64,000 bases of DNA from Ichthyophis bannanicus (taxonomy: Eukaryota; Chordata; Amphibia; Gymnophiona; Ichthyophiidae). The stretch is taken from positions 905,169,309 to 905,233,308 of the forward strand of contig CM066035.1 in assembly GCA_033557465.1 (NCBI GenBank). The letters are read 5' to 3'. The notes under the pieces were generated by a model. The model saw only the letters and a program-made list of their open reading frames with translations, was not told the origin of the DNA and did not search any database. The position numbers and the translations under genes are program-made. Positions 56,965-64,000 of the stretch are shown one piece after another. The first letter of the stretch is position 1; every line of letters starts with the position of its first letter.

Positions 56965-57300
56965 GTTTATTTATTTATTTATTTAGTATACATTTGTATA
57001 CCGCTACTTCCAGCGATCAGCAGCGGTTTGATTACAGATTGGAAATTGTCAAATCATGACAGGAAATTTTTGAGGTATAAACACACTGATTAGACAGGAA
57101 AGCACAGCACACAGAGAACTATTTTACAGGGAACATGGGCTATGGAGGGTTAAGTGGCTTGCCCAAGACCACAAGGAGCACCTGTGGGACTAGAAACCCC
57201 AGTCCTTCCGGCCCAAGGTTGCTGTCCTCCAGTGGGATTTGAACCCCCGACCTTCCGGCCCGAAGTACCTTGCCCCAACCACTAGGCCACTCCTCCACTC
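56965..57300 (-). mobile_element. tRNA-derived SINE
   Basis: Minus-strand A box ggagtggcctagtggttggg and B box gggggttcaaatcccac, the shared tail, and an end with gtataccgct-like LINE wording and TTTA repeats at 56,967-56,985. Confidence 0.85.
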
Positions 57301-57379
57301 CAGTATATGTGTGCATATATTTCAGAAATGTATCTTAGAAAATGGAACCTCAAACTGGTATTGTTCATATACCTCTATA

Positions 57380-57510
57380 TCAGTGGTCCTGAACCCAGTC
57401 CTCAGGGCACACACAGGGATACCTATAAGCTCGTATACTGGAGGCAGCGCATGCAAATCTCTCTCATGCGTATTCATTGCGGGAATCCTGAAAAATGGAC
57501 TGACTCGATG
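57380..57510. mobile_element. Hairpin MITE fragment (octamer-bearing family)
   Basis: ggtcctgaacccagtcctca and gcatgcaaatctctctcatg, cgtattcattgcgggaatcc. The left arm is largely deleted. Confidence 0.65.
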
Positions 57511-58316
57511 TGCTCAAAATTACCAGGTACTTAAGCAATGAACCTTCTAATGTTAGAATTCCAACGTCATGAAAGATCTTTTAACAAAATATTAGCTTTA
57601 TGACTTGAGCAGAACAACTGAGTCTCCAAGCAGAAATGTTGCCCCATGATAAAAGCTGTAATTACTTAGTCTGCTTTCCTATATAAATACCCTTATGCAG
57701 GCTAAGTAAAAAAAAAAATAATTAATTTTGCATTGTCTGAATAATGGCTGTGCCTATAAAGCATTCCAGCAGTTCTGGCGGCGCTACGTTTGTGAGTAAT
57801 AACAATATAAAAACAACATTTGAAGGATACGATACCTGAATTTCAATTTAGATGCAAGGAGTTAATGATCTAGCATTCAGCAGTAAAACAATGACAAAAT
57901 CAATCGCATGTTCTTCAAAGCTATGTTTTTTCAGGTGGTGAACAGGTAAAAGATCTGGGGGGGGGCGCATTTTCAACATCGTTGTCTAGGTTAGTTAAAG
58001 TGTCTGACCGCTGCCATTTTAATAAAAACTGGATAGTCAGTGGTAGAACATATCTGCTAAAACTCCAGGTTCACTCGACATCAATGATGCTATCTGGTTA
58101 ACAGTGACATTCATCTGGTAATTGGATAATGCTAACCAGTTAAAGTTCAAATAGCCATTCACCTGTCCTAACTCTAATTAGTTAACCTTTGAGAGGCCGC
58201 TCATAGAAGCAATTGCTTCTAATACTTAATTGTTATGTATTTTAGTACACTACATGTAAATATGTCAAATATAAATTTTCAGCTAATTTGGATATGTACT
58301 TCCTAGGAAAAAGCAT

Positions 58317-58332
58317 GTTCCATTTGTGGAAC
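58317..58332. repeat. 16-bp palindrome copy 1 (piggyBac flank)
   Basis: gttccatttgtggaac followed by gttgg, inverted relative to the copy at 60,354 when the adjoining bases are included. Possible transposase binding site. Confidence 0.6.
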
Positions 58333-58490
58333 GTTGGCCCCTCCAAGCGTCATTTTTTCAAAAATGTTAATTGCTTTTTTTATTGAATATCGTAAACTGG
58401 AAACAAACAAATATTTCAATTAAGCAATTTATAAAAGTAATTAGACACAAACGAAGATGATTGTACAGAATAAAGCTTGAAGGGAAAATT

Positions 58491-60263
58491 TCAGCTTGAG
58501 TGAAAATCTGGAAAACACTTCTCGTGCAGGCGCTTGCCACAAAACTGGCACCATTTTTTTGTATTCTTCGAGCAGACAATGCAACGACCTTGGCTTGTAG
58601 AAGACAAATAGTGACTGGTGTTAGCTGAAGCTCTCATAGCAGAGGGAATCGAAGTTGTTGAGCCACCTTTTCGAGAACGATAGCCCTCGAGTCCAACTTT
58701 CATAGCCACCAGAGCAACCTCGCGGCGGAAATCCAAGTGACTCAGGGCTTGTTTGCCCAAAAGATGACATTGCAAACGCCAGGCAGCAACAACGGCCATA
58801 TTTAGACCATAGGCAAACAAATTCCACCACCATTTTTTGCTTCGTAATTTAGGACGGTAGCTACCTAGCAAACGATCTAACAAGTCGACACCACCCATAC
58901 TTTGGTTATAAGCTCCAATCAATTTTGGCTGCTTGTTAATGATTTTTTGCTTTTGTTTGACAGAATATTGATTGGCATTTTGAAGAGGTTTGGGCTGCAT
59001 CCAATTTGACATGACTGTAACCACACTCTTGTCATTCCAACGGGGACACACCACATTACCATCACCATGGTAATCATATTTGCCACGAGGCTTTTTGGCA
59101 AGCTCCTCTGAAGAAACCAAGGGGCACTTGCTGGTATGGTTTTCATGAACAGTTCCAACAGCACGAAAGCCTTTTGCTTTCAGATCAATCATGAGATCAT
59201 ATGAAGTGAAATAGTTGTCAAAAAACAAGCTGTGATGATTTGGATTTTCAACAACTGATATCAAATCAAGAACTCCTCTAGTGCCATGTGGAAAATTGTA
59301 CTGAGGACCGTCTTTTTCCTTGGCACCAGTGTAAATTTGCATCGAAAATGGATACCCAGCAGGGCAGCACAACATCCACACTTTGTAACCGAATCGAATT
59401 GGCTTACCTCGAATAAACATTTTGCAACTGTGGTGCCCGTAATATGGCACCATTGATTCATCAATACTCAAGTTTTCACTGAACACTCCACCGACTTTCA
59501 CAAACTGTGCTGTGAGGTGATCGTAAAATGGCTCAATTTTTGCTACTTTTCCAGGTTGCAAATTGAGATTATCAACAATGTGGAAGTAAGTTTTTAAATC
59601 CCGGAAACATTTGCGACTCATTATCTTTGGGACAATATTATTGCTCAAATCCTCGGCGGTCGACCAATAGTGACTTTCTTTGGGCAACTGGTGGTATCCA
59701 CTGAGGAGCAAAATGCCAAAAAAACAAATCAACTCGTCCCCATTTGTATCAATATTTGCCAATTTCTGCTGAGCATAAATATTGGTCATACTGGCAAGAT
59801 GATCAACGTAATCATCACCATAAATTTGCATAAAGAGGTCAAAGGGAGATTTATCAATCAAATCTGTGCGAAGATCGGCTAATTTTTCGGGAGATGCTTC
59901 TGGCATTGGAGTCAAAAAGTCATCCCTCTTCATCCATTTTGGGGTTGATTTTATCCACTTACGCTTTTTTGCTGGTTGAGCTGACTGATAATTAGATAAG
60001 AGCTCACTGTCACTGTCACTTTCTACCAGCTGATCACTTCCCTCGGATTCCACATTAGCAGCTTTTTGAATATCCAGATCTAATTCACCACACACTTCGC
60101 CAGGCTCAATAGACTCCAAATTGTCTTCATCAATTTCTTCAATGTCTGAAGCAGCCATTTCATCATTGGGTGGCAAAATCAAAATGTCGGCTTCTTCTAC
60201 ATCTGAATCTTCCGCAATGCGTGTTACTGCTTCTTGAAGCGTCAGGCAACGGTATTTAGGCAT
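58491..60263 (-). CDS. piggyBac transposase, intact (590 codons)
   Basis: A cut-and-paste transposase of the PGBD/piggyBac family acting at TTAA sites in the nucleus. An acidic N-terminus (1-95) is followed by a basic patch (AKKRKW near 99-103) and the DDE domain (about 135-490). The catalytic Asps are D268 in SIDESMVPY, D349 in LFFDNYFTS, and D460 and D463 in MGGVDLLDRL, with spacing like the insect enzyme. An insertion-domain block, SNWMQPKP, lies at about 419-426. The C-terminal Cys-rich domain (561-583) reads CIVC, CQFC, H, C, the zinc-binding domain that recognises the ends. The length is normal for the family, with no stop or frameshift. It starts at the first Met. It could be an active element or an early domesticate; a single copy cannot decide. 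Confidence 0.95.
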   Translation of the reverse strand: MPKYRCLTLQEAVTRIAEDSDVEEADILILPPNDEMAASDIEEIDEDNLESIEPGEVCGELDLDIQKAANVESEGSDQLVESDSDSELLSNYQSAQPAKKRKWIKSTPKWMKRDDFLTPMPEASPEKLADLRTDLIDKSPFDLFMQIYGDDYVDHLASMTNIYAQQKLANIDTNGDELICFFGILLLSGYHQLPKESHYWSTAEDLSNNIVPKIMSRKCFRDLKTYFHIVDNLNLQPGKVAKIEPFYDHLTAQFVKVGGVFSENLSIDESMVPYYGHHSCKMFIRGKPIRFGYKVWMLCCPAGYPFSMQIYTGAKEKDGPQYNFPHGTRGVLDLISVVENPNHHSLFFDNYFTSYDLMIDLKAKGFRAVGTVHENHTSKCPLVSSEELAKKPRGKYDYHGDGNVVCPRWNDKSVVTVMSNWMQPKPLQNANQYSVKQKQKIINKQPKLIGAYNQSMGGVDLLDRLLGSYRPKLRSKKWWWNLFAYGLNMAVVAAWRLQCHLLGKQALSHLDFRREVALVAMKVGLEGYRSRKGGSTTSIPSAMRASANTSHYLSSTSQGRCIVCSKNTKKWCQFCGKRLHEKCFPDFHSS

Positions 60264-60353
60264 TATAACTATATAGAATTAATTGAATAACAATCCTGCA
60301 AAAAATATGGCAGAAATTGTAAAATGAAAAAAATGACTCCCGGAAGTCCCAAC

Positions 60354-60369
60354 GTTCCACAAGTGGAAC
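60354..60369. repeat. 16-bp palindrome copy 2 (piggyBac 5' side)
   Basis: gttccacaagtggaac preceded by ccaac, about 90 bp upstream of the transposase start. Confidence 0.6.
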
Positions 60370-60689
60370 ACACGGAAAGAAGTAATCACAAAAACATGAA
60401 TAGGTTACCGACATGCATAAAACCTGACCAACACACTCATAAAACATTCCAAAGTATGAATCTCACCCTAATAAGACAGACGGACATGTGAGAACAAAAT
60501 TGTAGAGGGATATATTACATAAACCATAAAGTGCCAACTTTGGTCTACTTTGGCATACTGTAGAAGGGGGTATATCGCCAATTGGAAAAAAATTTGTATT
60601 GCTCAAGAGGGTCAATATCTATAAACTCATTGACAAAGTTTCATCTAATTTGCTTGAAAATTGATAAAGCTATATCATTGCAAAAATAT

Positions 60690-60705
60690 GTTCCACATGT
60701 GGAAT
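60690..60705. repeat. 16-bp palindrome copy 3 (piggyBac outer 5' side)
   Basis: gttccacatgtggaat followed by gttgg, 15 bp inside the putative right end. Confidence 0.6.
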
Positions 60706-60879
60706 GTTGGCACCTAAAATTAAGCTAGCTGGTTAGCAGCTGAATATCACTGCCCACAGACCACTCTGGTTTTAACCGGGCATTTTTTCTGTGGTCTGTG
60801 GGGATATTCAACTAAATCGTGTTTTAGTCAGTTGGTACGTCTGTGAACCGGCTAAAATGCTTTGAATATGCCTTTTCAC

Positions 60880-61075
60880 ACCCAAGCTCAAGGTAAGCTA
60901 CAAATCATATATTTCCCTTGCTTCCAGTGAGCGCTTACAAAGATTGACAGGAAAGTCATACGTGATGCAATGGCGAGGGAAGTGACTTGCCCAAGATGCA
61001 TCACTAAACGAAGCAGGATGTGAACCCCGGCTTCCCTGAGTCTCAACCTACACCACTAGGCTGCTCCATCCCTCC
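60880..61075 (-). mobile_element. SINE-like fragment
   Basis: gtgacttgcccaagatgcat, gatgtgaaccccggcttccc and cctacaccactaggctgctc are the B and A boxes and tail of a tRNA-SINE relative in reverse complement. Confidence 0.65.
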
Positions 61076-62157
61076 GAGAATGAATTTGATTTCTTATTTT
61101 AAACCATGCAAAGCCCAGTTTTTCATAGGTTGTCTAGTTAGGAAACAGGACATCCACATGTGAACATTCAGAGTTAGCCAAGCACTTTACAAGAGGCTCA
61201 CTGAACACGGAGCCTTTTGTAAAATAGGTCTAAGAATGCAGGAAAAACCCCAGGTATTTTGCAGCACGGCCTGCGAGAACAGGCCTTTTACAAAGAGATA
61301 TGTTAAATGAGCAGCATCACTCAGAGATCTGAGCATGTAAGTGCTTGTACTTAACTCGTAAGCAGTGATACTGCAACCGGTGCATGTAAGTGCTTCCACC
61401 TAGATGAATAAATGCCAGATTTCACAAAACTAAATGTCCAAGAGAAGCCAATCAAGAAGCAAAAGGACAAAAGTCTATGTTTTGCATTTAAAAGTGACTT
61501 TTAATGTCAGAAAGATTAGCATAATTGACCCCTTCCTCCGTCACTCCTCCAAATCCCATGTCTAATCAAGTATGTGCCCTGCAGCAAGTGTTAATGTCGA
61601 CATTTAGATTTTTTAATATATGCATGCATTTCCATTGCAAAACAGAATACACGTTCATGCCTTTCAGGTGCAGAATATGCTTGGAAACCGTGCATGATGC
61701 CGACATAACGCATGTCAGTAGTGACTTTTCTAATTTTGCTACTTAGATGCATTGGGTCATTTGCATGTTTAAGTGCAGCACAAGCCTTCTAAAATTATCA
61801 ACTATATTGGGAATAACAATCCACTTAAAAAAATGTTTGAAAGTATGAGTTTATTTTACTAAACATGAATTATTTTCTAGACATTAATTTTAAGTAATAA
61901 AGGAGAGAAGAAAAGGTTAAGTAATACATTCAGAACATAGAATGACCCTGTTTAAAAAGAATTATTGTGTCATTTTTTTCCTCTCTATCTTACCAGCACA
62001 CCAGCTTCAAGCAACCCATGTAATTCAGGGCATTGTCAGAATCATAGCTCTAAGAAACCAGGGTCACAAACCATAAATCACTTAACTTAACCAGGGCAAT
62101 TGGCAAAATTGCATCACAGGAAAGAAAGGAATAAAGACAACTCCATTACCGAATACC
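61076..62157. other. Intron sequence, nothing recognised
   Basis: AT-rich, with no gene or named repeat. Confidence 0.45.
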
Positions 62158-62337
62158 AGAGGTGCATGTCCACTTCTTGAGGTCAGGTTTTCAGGACATC
62201 CCTAATGAATATGCATGAGATTGATCTACATATGATGATGGTTGTATGTATGCAGATCTATCTCATGCATATTCATTAGGGATATCCTGAAAACATGACC
62301 TGTTGTAGTCCTCGAGGACTGAATTTACGCACACCTC
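62158..62337. mobile_element. Hairpin MITE (octamer-bearing hAT-like family)
   Basis: ttttcaggacatccctaatg and aatatgcatgagattgatct pair with agatctatctcatgcatatt and cattagggatatcctgaaaa. Termini aggtgcatgtcc and its mirror acgcacacct. Confidence 0.85.
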
Positions 62338-62376
62338 TTTATACTAACCCAAGCATAGAAAGTATAATTACTCACC

Positions 62377-63150
62377 TAAGGACTACTTTATCATGGTGGA
62401 ACCTTGTATACGGAGGATCGGCCACTAAAGCTTGTAGCTCACTGATGTGCCTTGCAGAAGTGAGGGCAATTAGGAAGATTACCTTCCAAGAAAGAAGCTT
62501 TAGAGAGGTAGTGGCTAAGGGTTCGAAGGGCAATTTCATAAGCTGCCCGAGGACAAGGTTCAAATCCCATGCCACGGGTGGTGGCTTAATGGGAGGCTTA
62601 GTTAAGAGTAGGCCTCTCATAAACTGTGCTACAAGTGTTTGAGAGGAGACAGGTTGTCCCTCAAAGGGCTTGTGGAAAGCCGCAATGGCACTAAGATGGA
62701 CCCTCACTGAATTGGTCTTAAGACCAGAGGATGATAGGTGGAGGAGATACTCCAGTAACGCCTCCACTGGAACCGAAAAAGGATTAAGTTCCTTTTTTGA
62801 ACACCAGATAGAGAACCTTCTCCACTTAAAGGCATAGGCCCGCCTTGTGGAAGGTTTTCTTGAGGCCAAAAAGATATCTTTAAACTGTTGAGAGAGGTTG
62901 ACATCCTGGAATTCTAAGCTCTCAGCAGCAACACCATCAGGTGTAAAGACTGAGGATTCAGTTGCAATAGTGTCTCGTTCTCCTTGGATAGAAAATCTGG
63001 AGCACATCCCAACTCCAGAGGTCTGGCTTGAGAGAGACGTAGAAGCAGTGGATACTACGTTTGTCGTGGCCAGTGTGGGGCTATTAGGATCATATGGCCC
63101 TTGTCTCTCTGAAGCTTGAACAGAGTCTTGGGAATGAGGGGAATGGGTAG
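62377..63150 (-). pseudogene. DIRS 3 tyrosine recombinase, C-terminus deleted
   Basis: The frame 63,175-62,372 reads FLASRKPSTRRAYAFKWRRF, LLEYLLHLSSSGLKTNSVRV, FMRGLLLTKPPIKPPP and IALTSARHISELQALV, where the first catalytic Arg is present (SARH). It ends at HHDKVVLR. The HxxR-W-Y portion is missing because the coding sequence runs directly into the terminal repeat end. The first part of the frame (to about residue 85) is the post-RNase H region read out of register. This portion has fewer breaks than the DIRS 1 recombinase. Confidence 0.88.
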
Positions 63151-63162
63151 GTAGGCATAAAG

Positions 63163-63339
63163 CAGGGGTGGGCAATTCCGGTCCTGGAGGGCTGCAGACC
63201 AGTCAGGTTTTCATGATGTCCCTAATGAATATTCATGGACCTATTCAGTGGATGCAAATAGATCTCATGAATATTCATTAGGGACATCATGAAAACCGGC
63301 CTGTCTGCGGCCCTCCAGGACCAGAATTGCTCACCCCTG
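63163..63339. mobile_element. Hairpin MITE in DIRS 3, with 8-bp target duplication
   Basis: Termini caggggtgggcaattccgg and (reverse complement) caggggtgagcaattctgg. Flanks gcataaag (63,155-63,162) and acataaag (63,340-63,347) differ at one base. CAGGGGTG ends with 8-bp duplications are typical of hAT elements. Confidence 0.9.
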
Positions 63340-64000
63340 ACATAAAGGAAGTCCTGACCTCAATGGAGATGGAAGGCATCCCTTGCCTGACTCTTCTGAG
63401 CCGGAATTCTGGAACAGAACCGGGGAAGTTTGGCATTCAGAGGACTTGCAAAGAGGTCTATATCTGGAGTTCCCCAGATCCGAAAGATTCGAGCAATTTG
63501 CTCTGGATGAAGAGACCACTCGTGTGGCAGCAGTACTCGACTGATTTTGTCTGCCAGGAGATTTTGTGTGCCTGGGAGATACACCGCTAGTAGGTGAATC
63601 TGAAGGCCTCTTGCAAAGGCCCAGAAGCATAGAGCTTCGTTGCACAACACTTGAGAGCCTGTCCCACCTTGCTTGTTCACATAGAACATAGCTACCTGAT
63701 TGTCGGTCTGGACAAGAACCGTCTTGTAGCTCAGGTGGTCCTGAAATACTCGAAAAGCATAGAAGATGGCTCTGAGTTCCGGTAGATTTATGTGAAGACA
63801 AGCCTCCTACTAGGTCCAGAGACCCTGGAGTGGAGAGATTGCCCATATGAGCCCCCCAACCTGACTTGGACGCATCCGTCGTCAAGGTAGCTTGGTGTAG
63901 TGGCTGCTGAAAAATAGACCCTACGAGAAGGTTTTCCAGTGATTGCTACCACTGAAGGGACGAAATGAGGCATGCAGAGTTTCTGATTTTGTCCCTCAGA
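63340..64000 (-). pseudogene. DIRS 3 RT-RNase H polyprotein, partial
   Basis: RNase H start MTTDASKSGWGAHMG at 63,885. The second frame, 63,689-63,360, reads MFYVNKQGGTGSQVL, LAVYLPGTQNLLADKISRVL and DIDLFASPLNAKLPRFC, parallel to the DIRS 1 copy. A frameshift lies between the two. The RT core lies beyond the window edge. Confidence 0.85.

Larger units (their letters stand above)
58186..60719 (-). mobile_element. piggyBac transposon
   Basis: The transposase lies between TTAA sites (58,182-58,185 and 60,720-60,723), the target of piggyBac elements. The terminal inverted repeats implied by these borders match poorly (left cctttgagaggcc, right reverse complement ttttaggtgcc), so the exact ends are uncertain. 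A 16-bp palindrome, gttccac--gtggaac, flanks the gene in three copies. Confidence 0.75.
57965..60870. mobile_element. Family C repeat split by the piggyBac
   Basis: Pieces at 57,965-58,181 and 60,724-60,870 share gttagc/ctggtta words with 47,160. They look like two halves of one old copy. Confidence 0.4.
42877..64000 (-). other. REPS2: REPS2 intron 1, partial
   Basis: Sequence upstream of exon 2 in gene orientation, running off the window. The first REPS2 exon (acidic and Gly/Ala-rich start plus the beginning of the EH domain) was not seen here, so it should lie beyond base 64,000. Confidence 0.8.
62360..64000 (-). mobile_element. DIRS retrotransposon 3, partial at the window edge
   Basis: At the left, aagtataattactcacct resembles the terminal 18 bp of DIRS 1 (15 of 18 by eye), but it is joined directly to the middle of the recombinase gene. 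Recombinase and RT-RNase H sequence follow to the window end. A hairpin MITE sits at 63,163-63,339. Only part of the element is visible. Confidence 0.88.

Overview
This is vertebrate nuclear DNA, and almost all of it is intron. Two spliced coding exons on the minus strand (42,753-42,876 and 1,565-1,722) join in phase and read as consecutive parts of REPS2, the RalBP1-associated Eps-homology protein. The window therefore holds the end of one REPS2 intron, exon 2, a complete intron 2 of 41,030 bp, exon 3 and the start of the next intron. No other host gene was recognised. The exon numbers assume the usual vertebrate gene structure.

The introns are packed with transposable elements: DIRS tyrosine-recombinase retrotransposons, CR1, L2-like and L1/Tx1-like LINEs, tRNA-derived SINEs, a Tc1 element, a piggyBac and several small TIR elements. 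An abundance of DIRS elements alongside L1/Tx1-like and CR1 LINEs suggests an amphibian, perhaps a caecilian. That is inference; nothing in the sequence names the species.

Layout. 1-8,900: LINE ends, exon 3, tandem repeats, SINEs and a CR1 tail. 8,935-16,122: a DIRS element with both inverted terminal repeats and the internal complementary region, split by a 1.4-kb LINE. 17,390-20,265: an L2-like LINE tail split by a Tc1 element. 23,800-41,270: a nest in which an old CR1-like LINE (called LINE-B here) is split by a deleted DIRS element, which is itself split by a nearly intact CR1; downstream the same LINE is split by a SINE and by a region holding a full-length L1/Tx1-like LINE with 15-bp target duplications. 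41,500-58,000: exon 2, MITEs, SINEs, LINE-B copies and a 0.9-kb foldback element. 58,186-60,719: a piggyBac with an intact 590-codon transposase. 62,360-64,000: a third DIRS element, cut by the window edge.

Only the REPS2 exons, the piggyBac transposase and CR1 ORF1 are uninterrupted coding units. The other large reading frames are decayed retrotransposon proteins. I found no host RNA gene, CRISPR array or prokaryotic-type operon.
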